Shown: piece after piece, positions 44,150 to 52,969 of the stretch | How the letters are laid out: each line of letters starts with the position of its first letter | How positions within the stretch are numbered: position 1 is the stretch's first letter | Assembly (NCBI GenBank): GCA_051648485.1 | Contig: JBOFFH010000112.1 | Span: 1 to 62,495, forward strand | Length of the DNA stretch: 62,495 nt | From: JAGNZR01 sp051648485 | GTDB taxonomy: Bacteria > Fusobacteriota > Fusobacteriia > Fusobacteriales > Fusobacteriaceae | Direction of reading: 5' to 3' | Program-made: the position numbers and the translations under genes | The notes under the pieces: generated by a model | Told to the model about the DNA's origin: nothing | Database searches by the model: none | What the model saw: the letters and a program-made list of their open reading frames with translations, nothing else

Positions 44150-44171
44150 ATTATTTCCCCCTATTTAAACA

Positions 44172-45254
44172 TTAAATTTTTCTATTGCAGTAGTAACAAA
44201 ATTTTTCTTTATTGTTTTCTATAATTTTATTTTCAGTAGTTTCAGTTTGGGTTATACATCTTTCGTTAACACATAAAATCGATTCATTTTTAGAAATTAA
44301 AATTTCTTTATTTTTTGACTCAGAAAAATCTTTTAAATTGTTTTGTGATAACTGTATTTTATCTAAGGCTAAAGCTATCATAGCCATTCTAATTGGAACT
44401 CCATTAGCAGCTTGTTTGAAATATTTAGCATTTACTGTTTTATCTAAATCTAGATTTATTTCATTAACTCTGGGTAAAGGATGAAGAATTATCATGGAAT
44501 CTTTGCATCCTAAAATTGAATTTTTATTGATAATAAAATCATTTTTTACTTTTTTATAAATTTCAGGATTTTCAAATCTTTCTTTTTGAACTCTAGTCAT
44601 GTACATGACATCTATTTCAGAAATAATTTCTTTATAGTTATCTAAAATATGATATTTTAATTTTTTTTCTTTTAAAATCTTTAAAATATAATCAGGAATT
44701 TGTATGTTTTTATTTGCTACAAAATAAAATTCACAGTTGAAAAGAGATAAAGCTTTAGCCAATGAGTGAACTGTTCTTCCATATTTTAAATCTCCGATAA
44801 AAGCCACCTTTAAATTTTCTAAGCTTTTTAATTCATCTTTTATAGTAAAAAGATCTAAAAGAGTTTGGCTAGGATGCTCGTTAGTTCCATCGCCTGCATT
44901 TATAATAGGAACATGTGAAAAATCAGAAGCAAATTTAGCAGAACCATCTTTGGGATGTCTCATTATAATTAAATCACTATAAGCGGCATTCATAATAATA
45001 GTGTCTCTTAAACTTTCTCCTTTTTGCACTGAAGTAGCGTCAGGAGAATCGAATCCTAAAAGTTTTCCTCCAATTCTATATCCTGCTGAAGTAAAAGAAA
45101 GCCTAGTTCGAGTAGATGGTTCGAAAAATAGAGAGGCTATTATTTTGTTGTTTATCAAATTAGAATTTGGATTGTCTTCTAGTTTTTTAGCAAAATCTAA
45201 AATTTCTAAAAGTTGGTTTTTATTAAAATCATTCATTGAAATAAAGCTTTGCAT
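44172..45254 (-). CDS. pyrB: Aspartate carbamoyltransferase with PyrI-like zinc tail
   Basis: About 360 residues. The catalytic domain (1-305) has the carbamoyl-phosphate motif FEPSTRTRLSF, HPSQTLLDLFT and the aspartate-side LHPLPR block. After residue 305 there is an extra ~55-residue tail whose Cys pattern C-X4-C (328/333) and C-X2-C (353/356) matches the zinc site of the PyrI regulatory chain (LCVNERCIT ... CYYC). No PyrI allosteric domain precedes it. The ATG at 45254 has TAGGAGG upstream. The gene follows the attenuator terminator and is first of pyrBKDFEC. Confidence 0.92.
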   Translation of the reverse strand: MQSFISMNDFNKNQLLEILDFAKKLEDNPNSNLINNKIIASLFFEPSTRTRLSFTSAGYRIGGKLLGFDSPDATSVQKGESLRDTIIMNAAYSDLIIMRHPKDGSAKFASDFSHVPIINAGDGTNEHPSQTLLDLFTIKDELKSLENLKVAFIGDLKYGRTVHSLAKALSLFNCEFYFVANKNIQIPDYILKILKEKKLKYHILDNYKEIISEIDVMYMTRVQKERFENPEIYKKVKNDFIINKNSILGCKDSMIILHPLPRVNEINLDLDKTVNAKYFKQAANGVPIRMAMIALALDKIQLSQNNLKDFSESKNKEILISKNESILCVNERCITQTETTENKIIENNKEKFCYYCNRKI

Positions 45255-45266
45255 CTTTCCTCCTAT

Positions 45267-45313
45267 AAAAAAAAAGAAGTAAGAGCTATATAAAAATATA
45301 GCTTTCACTTCTT
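45267..45313 (-). terminator. Attenuator terminator of pyr operon
   Basis: On the minus strand AAGAAGTGAAAGCTATAT pairs with ATATAGCTCTTACTTCTT (one mismatch, one G-U) and is followed by a T9 run. It ends 12 nt before the pyrB start and encloses the stop codon of the upstream leader ORF (TAG, 45286-45288). It is placed to act as a regulated terminator of pyrBKDFEC. Confidence 0.85.
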
Positions 45314-45474
45314 TTAAATGAAATATTAAATATATTATTTGAAACAATTTTAAAATTGTTATTTTTTGATGTTAATAATATTAAAAATTTAGAAGAGATA
45401 AAAGTTAAAAAAATAAAATAAAAATTAAAAGCAAAAATATTATTTTGACGATTAATATAATAAAAATTTTTCAC
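45286..45474 (-). CDS. pyr operon leader peptide
   Basis: A 62-codon ORF starting with GTG at 45474, with a strong AAGGGGG box 7 nt upstream. Its product is rich in Phe, Ile and Asn, and the coding RNA has a long U-rich stretch in the first third. The TAG stop lies inside the 3' arm of the attenuator. This is the layout of E. coli pyrL: when UTP is scarce, RNA polymerase pauses at U-runs, the ribosome catches up and reaches the stop codon, and it prevents hairpin formation. That mechanism is known for pyrBI and is inferred here. The peptide has no known function of its own. Confidence 0.75.
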   Translation of the reverse strand: MKNFYYINRQNNIFAFNFYFIFLTFISSKFLILLTSKNNNFKIVSNNIFNISFKRSESYIFI

Positions 45475-45494
45475 TTAGATTCCCCCTTAAAAAA

Positions 45495-45521
45495 ATTATA
45501 CTTTTGTGATTCTATCACAAA
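45495..45521 (-). promoter_or_regulatory. pyr promoter -10 and overlapping palindrome
   Basis: On the minus strand TATAAT (45495-45500) lies about 21 nt upstream of the leader GTG. A nearly perfect palindrome, TTTGTGAT-TCT-ATCACAAA (45503-45521), occupies the -35/-10 spacer region, where a bound repressor would block transcription. The -35 sequence itself is weak (TATTTG at 17 bp). Confidence 0.6.
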
Positions 45522-45570
45522 TAAAAAAAAAAAACAATTATTTTTTTTTATTTTTTTATAAAAATAATAA

Positions 45571-45599
45571 TTGACAATTTAAAAAAACAATTATAGAAT
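45571..45599 (+). promoter_or_regulatory. carA: carAB promoter
   Basis: TTGACA (45571-45576), a 17-bp spacer and TAGAAT (45594-45599). It is near consensus and directs the transcript that begins with the car leader ORF. Confidence 0.85.
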
Positions 45600-45634
45600 A
45601 CTCCTTAGAGTTAAGAAAAAGGGGGCATAAATAG

Positions 45635-45793
45635 ATGATAAATTTTTTTATTAGAACTAAAAGGAGAAAAAACAATTTAAAAAGTCATCAATTAAAATCT
45701 TTTTTGTTTTCTAATATTGTTATTTCTATTTTAGCACTAAAAGGTTCTTTGACATTATTGTCTAAAAAATATATTGATATTATCGAGGTATAG
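45635..45793 (+). CDS. carAB operon leader peptide
   Basis: A 52-codon ORF starting with ATG at 45635, preceded by AAAGGGGG about 9 nt upstream. The stop TAG (45791-45793) lies within the 5' arm of the following perfect terminator. The second codon onward is U-rich (ATG ATA AAT followed by a T7 run) and later there is a TTTTTTGTTTT tract. The parallel with the pyr leader, only about 160 bp away and divergent, suggests attenuation coupled to translation and UTP level. Too short for routine annotation. Confidence 0.7.
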   Translation: MINFFIRTKRRKNNLKSHQLKSFLFSNIVISILALKGSLTLLSKKYIDIIEV

Positions 45794-45818
45794 AAATTTA
45801 TTCTATACCTTTTTTTTT
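45786..45818 (+). terminator. Attenuator terminator of carAB
   Basis: A perfect 10-bp stem (AGGTATAGAA / TTCTATACCT) with a five-base loop, followed by a T8 run. The 5' arm contains the stop codon of the car leader ORF. It lies 70 nt before carA. Confidence 0.9.
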
Positions 45819-45888
45819 GAAATTAAATTTTTATTAAATATTTTTGGGAGAAATTAAAGTAGTTTTGCGAAAAATAGAGGAGGAAGTT

Positions 45889-46947
45889 ATGAAAGGAAAA
45901 TTGATTCTTGAAAATGGAATGATATTTGAGGGTAAAATCTTTGGAAAAATTGATGAAGCAGTAGGAGAATTAGTTTTTAATACAGGAATGACTGGTTATC
46001 AAGAACTGTTAACAGATCCATCTTATTATGGACAAATGGTAGTTATGACTTATCCTATGATTGGAAATTATGGATTGAATCTTGAAGACATGGAGTCGAA
46101 TGGTGCAAAGGTAAGAGCTCTTATAATTAAAGAAGATGCAAAACTTCCTAATAACTTCAGATGCGAAATGACTTTGGACGGTTTTTTAAGACAACATAAT
46201 GTAGTTGCTTTTAAAGGCATAGACACTCGTCATATCACAAAAATAATAAGAGAAAATGGTTCTATGAGAGCTTTGATAACTAAAGAAAATTTAACTCAAA
46301 ATGAGATAAAAGAAAAATTTGATGCATTTAGTAACGTTGATGCAGTTTCTATAGTGAGTACAAAAGAAAAATATAATATTCCAGGAACAGGATTAAAAAT
46401 TGGAGTTATGGATTTTGGAGTAAAAGAAAATATTTTAAGAAATTTTCAAGCTAGAGGATGTGAAATGACAGTTTTTCCTTGGAATACATCAGCAGAAGAG
46501 ATGTTAAACCATAATTTAGATGGAGTTTTTCTATCAAATGGACCAGGGGATCCTGCTGAACTGACTGGAGTAATAGAAGAAATAAAAAAAATGGTAGGAA
46601 AACTTCCAATTGTGGGAATTTGTTTAGGACATCAACTTTTAGGATGGGCTTTAGGAGGAACCACTAAAAAACTAAAATATGGACATAGAGGATGTAACCA
46701 TCCAGTTAAAGATTTAGATAGAAATAAAATATATATAACATCTCAAAATCATGGATACGTTATAGATAAAATGCCTGAAAAAATGAGAGTTTCTCATTTA
46801 AATATAAACGATAATTCAATTGAAGGAATGAAAAGTGAAGAGTTGAACATTATGTGTGTTCAATATCATCCAGAAGCTTGGCCAGGACCATCAGATTCTA
46901 ATTACTTATTTGACGATTTCATTAAAGTTATACAAGGGGGAAAATAA
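45889..46947 (+). CDS. carA: Carbamoyl-phosphate synthase small chain
   Basis: About 352 residues. The glutaminase domain carries GICLGHQLLGWALGG with the nucleophilic Cys, and the His-Glu pair is in CVQYHPEAWPGP. An N-terminal CPSase domain begins with ENGMIFEGKIFG. It supplies ammonia to CarB. The ATG at 45889 has GAGGAGG upstream; an ATG-frame start at 45844 is unlikely because it falls in the leader. It is directly coupled to carB (one-base overlap). Confidence 0.95.
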   Translation: MKGKLILENGMIFEGKIFGKIDEAVGELVFNTGMTGYQELLTDPSYYGQMVVMTYPMIGNYGLNLEDMESNGAKVRALIIKEDAKLPNNFRCEMTLDGFLRQHNVVAFKGIDTRHITKIIRENGSMRALITKENLTQNEIKEKFDAFSNVDAVSIVSTKEKYNIPGTGLKIGVMDFGVKENILRNFQARGCEMTVFPWNTSAEEMLNHNLDGVFLSNGPGDPAELTGVIEEIKKMVGKLPIVGICLGHQLLGWALGGTTKKLKYGHRGCNHPVKDLDRNKIYITSQNHGYVIDKMPEKMRVSHLNINDNSIEGMKSEELNIMCVQYHPEAWPGPSDSNYLFDDFIKVIQGGK

Positions 46948-49900
46948 TGTTAGATAAAACTATAAAAAAATGTTTAATTATAGGTTCGGGTCCTATTGTA
47001 ATAGGTCAAGCAGCAGAGTTTGATTACTCAGGAACACAGGCTTGTGAAACTTTAAAAAATGAAGGAGTAGAAGTTGTTTTAATCAACTCTAATCCAGCAT
47101 CAATAATGACAGATAAAACAGTTGCAGATAGAATATATATTGAACCTATTACAGTTGAATATGTGGAAAAAATAATAATAGCTGAACGTCCAGATTCGAT
47201 TTTGGCAGGAATGGGAGGGCAAACAGCTTTAAATATAGCAGTTGAGCTTTTTGATAAAGGAATTTTAGAAAAATATAATGTGAGAGTAATAGGAACTCCG
47301 ATTGAATCAATAAAGCGTGGAGAAGATAGACAACTATTTAGAACAGCTATGCAAAAAATAGGAGAACCTTGTATTCCAAGTAACATAGTAGAGTCACTTG
47401 AAGAAGGCCATAAAAAAGCTATAGAGATGGGGTATCCTGTTGTAGTAAGACCTGCTTATACTCTTGGAGGAAGTGGGGGTGGAATAGCTTCTGATGCTGT
47501 TGAATTAGAGGAAATACTGCTAAAAGGATTGCAACTTTCAAGAGTTGGACAAGTACTTTTAGAAAAATCAATTTATGGTTGGAAAGAAGTGGAATATGAA
47601 GTTATAAGAGATTCTAATGGAAACTGTATAACAGTTTGTAATATGGAAAATATAGATCCAGTTGGAATTCATACAGGAGATTCAATAGTAGTAGCTCCTT
47701 CTCAAACACTTTCAGATCGTGAATACCAAATGCTTCGTACATCTGCTATAAAAATAATCAATGAAATAGGAGTAGTTGGAGGGTGTAATGTTCAGTTTGC
47801 ACTGAATCCTAAATCGTTTGAGTATGCAATTATAGAGATTAATCCCAGAGTTTCAAGATCTTCAGCATTAGCTTCTAAAGCAACTGGATACCCAATAGCA
47901 AGAGTTGCTTCTAAAATAGCTTTAGGTTATCAATTGGATGAAATAATAAATGAAGTAACTGGAAAAACTTATGCTTGTTTTGAACCAGCACTGGATTACA
48001 TAGTTGTTAAAATTCCTAAATGGCCTTTTGATAAATTTAAAAAAGCAGATAGAAAACTGGGAACGAAGATGATGGCTACAGGAGAAATAATGGCTATCGG
48101 AAATAATTTTGAAGCTGCTTTTTTAAAAGGAATTCGTTCTTTGGAGATCGGAAGATATAATTTAGAGCACCCATATGTAAAAACATTATCTATGGAAGAA
48201 TTGAAAGCTTTAGTTGTAAAACCAGATGATGAAAGAATATTTATAGCTGCAGAGATGTTAAGAAGAGGATATATAAAAGATAAATTACAAAAAATAACAG
48301 GTATGGATAAATTTTTTATGGAAAAAATAGAGTGGATAGTAAGACAAGAAGAGTCTTTAAAATCTATGAAGTTTAGTGATTTAGAAGAGGAAAAACTTCG
48401 TAATTTAAAAAAGAAAGGTTTTTCAGATCGTGGAATAGCAGAACTTATGAATGTAACAGAAGCAGATATTGAAACTAAGAGAAAAGAACACAATATACTT
48501 CCAGTTTATAAAATGGTAGATACTTGTGCAGGAGAGTTTTCTGCTGAAACTTCATATTTTTATTCAACATATGATAAATATGACGAAGTAGAAGTAAGTA
48601 ACAAGAGAAAAGTAGTTGTAATAGGTTCAGGACCAATTAGAATAGGTCAAGGAATAGAGTTTGATTATTGCACTGTCCACTGTGTAAAAGCTTTAAAAGC
48701 TAAAGGAATAGAAACAATAATAATAAACAATAATCCTGAAACAGTTTCTACTGACTTTTCAACAAGTGATAAATTATATTTTGAACCTTTAGTAGTAGAA
48801 GATGTCATGAACATAATAGAAAAGGAAAAACCTGAAGGAGTAATACTTCAATTTGGAGGACAAACAAGTATAAAACTTGCTAAAGAACTTAGTAAACGTG
48901 GCGTTAAAATTTTAGGAACTAGTTCAGAAAAAATTGATGAAGCTGAAGATCGTGAAAAATTTGAAGAAATTTTAGAAAAATTAAACATAAAGCGTCCTAA
49001 AGGCCGTGCAGTTTGGAATTTAGAAAATGGAATAGAAATAGCCGATCAAGTAAAATATCCTGTATTAGTAAGACCTTCTTATGTTTTAGGTGGACAAGGT
49101 ATGGAAATCTGTCACGATGAAAAAGATCTTGTGACTTATTTAGATGCATCATTTATTCGTGATCCAGAAAATCCTGTTTTAATAGACAAATATTTAAATG
49201 GAATAGAAGTAGAAATTGACGCAATATGTGATGGTGAAGAGGTCTTAATTCCTGGAGTAATGGAACATTTAGAAAGAGCTGGAATTCATTCAGGAGATTC
49301 TATAACTATATATCCTTCACAAAATCTTTATGCAGGTACAGAGGAAAAGATTTTAGAAATAACTAAAGAATTATCTGTGGCATTGGGTGTAAAAGGAATG
49401 ATGAATATCCAATTTATAGCTTATCAAGGAGAGCTTTATGTAATAGAAGTTAATCCAAGATCTTCAAGAACAGTTCCATATATTTCAAAAGTTTCAGGAG
49501 TTCCTATTATAGAATTAGCTACTAAAGTTATCTTAGGAGAAAAACTTTCTGGTCTTGGATATGGAACCGGAATATATAAAAAGCCAGAAATAATTTCAGT
49601 TAAAGTTCCAGTTTTTTCAAGTGAAAAATTAGGAAAGGTAGAAGTTTCTTTAGGTCCTGAAATGCGTTCTACAGGAGAAGTTTTAGGAGTAGGACGTACA
49701 GTGGAAGAAGCTATATACAAAGGACTTCTTGGAGCTGGAAGAATTAATAACATAAAAGAAAAAAATATTCTTTTAACAATAAGAGATAAGGATAAAGAAG
49801 AATTTTTACCAATAGCAAAATCTTTAGTTAAGCATGGATGTAAACTTTACGCAACTGAAGGAACAGCTAAATTCTTGAAAGAAAATAGTATTGAAGCAAT

Positions 49901-50153
49901 AGGTACTAAGAAGATAGGAGAGCCGTCTCCAAACATCTTAGACTTACTTAAGAATAGAGCAATAGATATTCTAATAAACACTCCTACAAAGGCTAACGAT
50001 GCTCAGAGGGATGGTTTTAAAATGAGAAGAACAGCAATAGAGTTTGGAGTAAATGTTTTAACATCTTTAGATACATTGAATGCCATAGTAAAAATCGGAG
50101 ATAAAAATATAGAAGAAAAAAGTTTAGAAATATTTGATATGAGTAAAATTTAA
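46947..50153 (+). CDS. carB: Carbamoyl-phosphate synthase large chain
   Basis: A 1068-residue protein with two ATP-grasp halves. The first half has IGSGPIVIGQAAEFDYSGTQ and the second has VIGSGPIRIGQGIEFDYCTVH, and each carries GGQTALNIA- or GGQTSIKLA-type binding blocks. The last ~130 residues are the MGS-like allosteric domain. It makes carbamoyl phosphate for pyrimidine and arginine synthesis. Length matches E. coli CarB (1073). Confidence 0.96.
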   Translation: MLDKTIKKCLIIGSGPIVIGQAAEFDYSGTQACETLKNEGVEVVLINSNPASIMTDKTVADRIYIEPITVEYVEKIIIAERPDSILAGMGGQTALNIAVELFDKGILEKYNVRVIGTPIESIKRGEDRQLFRTAMQKIGEPCIPSNIVESLEEGHKKAIEMGYPVVVRPAYTLGGSGGGIASDAVELEEILLKGLQLSRVGQVLLEKSIYGWKEVEYEVIRDSNGNCITVCNMENIDPVGIHTGDSIVVAPSQTLSDREYQMLRTSAIKIINEIGVVGGCNVQFALNPKSFEYAIIEINPRVSRSSALASKATGYPIARVASKIALGYQLDEIINEVTGKTYACFEPALDYIVVKIPKWPFDKFKKADRKLGTKMMATGEIMAIGNNFEAAFLKGIRSLEIGRYNLEHPYVKTLSMEELKALVVKPDDERIFIAAEMLRRGYIKDKLQKITGMDKFFMEKIEWIVRQEESLKSMKFSDLEEEKLRNLKKKGFSDRGIAELMNVTEADIETKRKEHNILPVYKMVDTCAGEFSAETSYFYSTYDKYDEVEVSNKRKVVVIGSGPIRIGQGIEFDYCTVHCVKALKAKGIETIIINNNPETVSTDFSTSDKLYFEPLVVEDVMNIIEKEKPEGVILQFGGQTSIKLAKELSKRGVKILGTSSEKIDEAEDREKFEEILEKLNIKRPKGRAVWNLENGIEIADQVKYPVLVRPSYVLGGQGMEICHDEKDLVTYLDASFIRDPENPVLIDKYLNGIEVEIDAICDGEEVLIPGVMEHLERAGIHSGDSITIYPSQNLYAGTEEKILEITKELSVALGVKGMMNIQFIAYQGELYVIEVNPRSSRTVPYISKVSGVPIIELATKVILGEKLSGLGYGTGIYKKPEIISVKVPVFSSEKLGKVEVSLGPEMRSTGEVLGVGRTVEEAIYKGLLGAGRINNIKEKNILLTIRDKDKEEFLPIAKSLVKHGCKLYATEGTAKFLKENSIEAIGTKKIGEPSPNILDLLKNRAIDILINTPTKANDAQRDGFKMRRTAIEFGVNVLTSLDTLNAIVKIGDKNIEEKSLEIFDMSKI

Positions 50154-50166
50154 AAAACTTAAAAAC

Positions 50167-50196
50167 AAAAAGAAGACTTTAAGGTGTCTTCTTTTT
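50167..50196 (+). terminator. Intrinsic terminator after carB
   Basis: AAGAAGAC and GTCTTCTT form a stem with an eight-base loop followed by TTTTTT, 15 nt after the carB stop codon. Confidence 0.85.
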
Positions 50197-50210
50197 TATT
50201 ATGCTTTTCC

Positions 50211-50239
50211 TTAACTTTTTTTAGAAAATGTGATAGAAT
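50211..50239 (+). promoter_or_regulatory. mnmG: mnmG promoter
   Basis: TTAACT (50211-50216), a 17-bp spacer and TAGAAT (50234-50239), about 35 nt upstream of the mnmG start and just after the carB terminator. Confidence 0.65.
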
Positions 50240-50274
50240 AAAACATTAGAAAAATATTAAGAGAGGTGAAAACC

Positions 50275-52122
50275 ATGAATAATTTTGAAGTGATAGTAAT
50301 AGGTGGAGGACATGCTGGAGTTGAATCAGCTCTTGCCTCAGCAAGATTAGGTAGAAAAACAGCATTGTTTACAATTTATTTAGATAATATAGGAATGATG
50401 TCTTGTAATCCTTCTATAGGAGGTCCAGGTAAAAGTAATCTTGTAGCAGAAATAGATGTTTTAGGTGGACAAATGGGAAGACATACAGATATGTTTAATC
50501 TTCAATTGAAACATTTGAATACAAGTAAAGGTCCTGCAGCTAGAATAACAAGAGGACAGGCAGATAAGTATAAATATCGTATACATATGAAGGAAGTAGT
50601 TGAAAACACAGTGAATCTTGATGTAATTCAAGAAACTATTGATTCTTTAATAGTAGAAAATGGAAAATGTATAGGTGTGATTTCTTCTTTGGGAATTAAA
50701 TATTTTTCAAAAACCGTTGTAGTGGCTACTGGAACTTTTTTAAAAGGAAGAATGGTAATTGGAGATGTAAAATACCCTGCAGGTCGTCAAGGAGAAAATT
50801 CGGCTGAAAATCTTTCGGATTCTTTTAGAGAACACGGAATAAAAATAGAGAGATACCAAACGGCAACTCCTCCTAGAATAGATAAAAGAACAGTTGATTT
50901 TTCTAAAATGGAAGAGCTTTATGGAGAAGAACAACCAACTTATTTCTCTATTTTTACAGCAAAAGAAAAAAACAGCGTAGTTCCGACTTGGCTTACTCAT
51001 ACAACAGAAAAAACTATAGAAGTAACTCAAAAACTTTTAAAACATTCACCTATAGTGAGTGGAATAATAGAAACTCATGGGCCTCGTCATTGTCCATCAT
51101 TAGATAGAAAAGTTTTAAATTTTCCTGAAAAATTTCATCATCAAATATTTTTAGAATTAGAATCTGAAAATTCTAATGAACTTTATGTAAATGGTCTTAC
51201 AACTGCTATGCCGCCTTTTGTTCAAGATCAAATGCTAAGAACAATAACAGGATTGGAAAATGCTAAAATTATGAGATATGGATATGCAATAGAGTATGAT
51301 TATGCTCCGGCATCTCAGCTTTATCCAAGTTTAGAATCTAAAAAAATAGAAAATCTTTTTTTTGCAGGACAAATAAATGGAACTTCAGGATATGAAGAAG
51401 CAGCAGCTCAAGGATTTATTGCAGGAATAAATGCAGCTAGAAAAGTAGAAGGAAAAGAATCAATAGTTGTAGATAGAAGTCAAGGATACTTAGGAGTCAT
51501 GGTAGATGATATAATTCATAAAAAAACACCAGAGCCTTATAGAGTTTTACCTTCTAGAGCAGAATATCGTTTAACTTTGAGATTTGATAATGCTTTTATG
51601 AGACTTTATAATATTTCAAAAGAAATAGGCTTACTTCAAAGTGAAAAACTTGAAATAATGAGAGAAGCTATAGAAAATATTGAAAAAGAAATTGAAAGAA
51701 TAAAAGAAACAAGCATCTCTATGAATTCTGCTAACATGGTTTTAGAATCAGTTGGAGAGGAGCAAAGACTTACAAAAGGGGTAAAAGCTTCAGAAATTCT
51801 AAAATTTAAAAATGTTAAATATTCTGATTTAGAAAAAGTTATGGAGATAAATGAGTATCCTGAATTTGTAACGAATCAAATAGAAACGCTTATAAAATAC
51901 GAGGTATTTATAAACAGAGAAAAAGAGCAAATAGAAAGATTTAAAAAATTAGAAGATATGAAAATACCAGAAGATATTGATTATAACGAAATAAAAGGGA
52001 TTTCTAATATAGCTCGTTCTGGATTAGAAGAAGTAAGGCCTTTTTCTATAGGTGAAGCTTCTAGAATAAGTGGAGTAACTGGACATGACATTGCACTTTT
52101 AATAGGGCAAATTAATAAATAA
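50275..52122 (+). CDS. mnmG: tRNA uridine modification enzyme MnmG (GidA)
   Basis: About 615 residues. The FAD-binding motif VIGGGHAGVESALASARLG is at the N-terminus, followed by GNPSIGG-like CNPSIGGPGKSNLV. PGRQGENSAENLS is near residue 175, and the C-terminal GidA helical domain ends the protein. It works with MnmE to modify U34 of tRNAs. The ATG at 50275 is chosen because the GTG at 50266 coincides with the GAGAGGTG ribosome-binding site. A terminator follows. Confidence 0.95.
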   Translation: MNNFEVIVIGGGHAGVESALASARLGRKTALFTIYLDNIGMMSCNPSIGGPGKSNLVAEIDVLGGQMGRHTDMFNLQLKHLNTSKGPAARITRGQADKYKYRIHMKEVVENTVNLDVIQETIDSLIVENGKCIGVISSLGIKYFSKTVVVATGTFLKGRMVIGDVKYPAGRQGENSAENLSDSFREHGIKIERYQTATPPRIDKRTVDFSKMEELYGEEQPTYFSIFTAKEKNSVVPTWLTHTTEKTIEVTQKLLKHSPIVSGIIETHGPRHCPSLDRKVLNFPEKFHHQIFLELESENSNELYVNGLTTAMPPFVQDQMLRTITGLENAKIMRYGYAIEYDYAPASQLYPSLESKKIENLFFAGQINGTSGYEEAAAQGFIAGINAARKVEGKESIVVDRSQGYLGVMVDDIIHKKTPEPYRVLPSRAEYRLTLRFDNAFMRLYNISKEIGLLQSEKLEIMREAIENIEKEIERIKETSISMNSANMVLESVGEEQRLTKGVKASEILKFKNVKYSDLEKVMEINEYPEFVTNQIETLIKYEVFINREKEQIERFKKLEDMKIPEDIDYNEIKGISNIARSGLEEVRPFSIGEASRISGVTGHDIALLIGQINK

Positions 52123-52125
52123 AAA

Positions 52126-52157
52126 AAAGAGGTATTAGCAATAATGCCTCTATTTTT
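52126..52157 (+). terminator. Intrinsic terminator after mnmG
   Basis: A 10-bp stem (AGAGGTATTA / TAATGCCTCT, one G-U pair) with a four-base loop and a downstream T6 run, directly after the mnmG stop. Confidence 0.85.
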
Positions 52158-52190
52158 TCGAAAATTATAAATAAAGTGGGAGAAAAAAAT

Positions 52191-52961
52191 ATGGAAATAT
52201 CAACATTTATTTTTTTAGGAGTGGCATGTTTCTTAGCATCTTTTATTGATGCAATAGCCGGGGGAGGAGGTCTGATAAGTTTACCAGCTTACATGGCAGT
52301 AGGAATACCTCCACATATAGCTTTAGGGACAAATAAAATGGCAGCAAGTTTTTCATCGATATCAAGTAGTTTAAGATTTTATCGTTCAGGAAAAATAGAT
52401 CTGGAGATAGTAAAAGCTTTTTCTCTTTTTTCTTTTGTTGGAGCATTAATAGGAGTAAAAGCAGTTTTACTTATAGATCAAAAATATCTTTATCCTATAG
52501 CTATGATTCTGTTAATCGGAACTATAATGTATACGGTCATTAATAAAAACATGGGAGAAACCTCATTTTATAAGGGTTTGAATGATAAAAATAAGAAGTT
52601 AGGAAGAATAATGTCATTATTTTTAGGTTTTTATGATGGTTTTTTTGGACCAGGAACAGGATCATTTTTAATATTTTCTTTAATAAAAATTTTCAAATTG
52701 GATTTTATAAATGCTAGTGGAAATTCAAAAATATTAAATTTATCTTCGAACATAGCCAGCGTAATAGCTTTTGTAATAGCAGGGAAAGTTAACTATACGT
52801 ATGCATTTTCCATGGCAATTTTTATGTTTTTAGGAGCTCAAGCTGGGGCAAAAATGGCGATATTTAGAGGCAGTAAATTTATAAAACCATTTTTTTTAGT
52901 AGTTTCAACAGTGGTAGCAATAAAAATGGTAACTACTTTTTTAAATATCTATTTTAGCTAG
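52191..52961 (+). CDS. TSUP-family (TauE/SafE) membrane permease
   Basis: About 256 residues with seven to eight membrane helices. The family pattern is visible twice: SFIDAIAGGGGLISLPAY...ALGTNK near the start and GFYDGFFGPGTGSFLIF...GNSKILNL in the second half, the two inverted repeats of TSUP proteins. Members export or import sulfite, sulfoacetate and similar anions; the substrate here is not known. It starts at ATG 52191 with GTGGGAGA upstream and is followed 8 nt later by a MATE gene, suggesting one transcript. Confidence 0.8.
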   Translation: MEISTFIFLGVACFLASFIDAIAGGGGLISLPAYMAVGIPPHIALGTNKMAASFSSISSSLRFYRSGKIDLEIVKAFSLFSFVGALIGVKAVLLIDQKYLYPIAMILLIGTIMYTVINKNMGETSFYKGLNDKNKKLGRIMSLFLGFYDGFFGPGTGSFLIFSLIKIFKLDFINASGNSKILNLSSNIASVIAFVIAGKVNYTYAFSMAIFMFLGAQAGAKMAIFRGSKFIKPFFLVVSTVVAIKMVTTFLNIYFS

Positions 52962-52969
52962 GAGATTAT

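Noticed and set aside
45503..45521. Palindrome as a CRP or FNR site.
   Set aside because: The half-sites are TGTGA and TCACA, but the spacer is 5 bp rather than 6 as for CRP, and FNR needs TTGAT-N4-ATCAA. The symmetry suggests another regulator.
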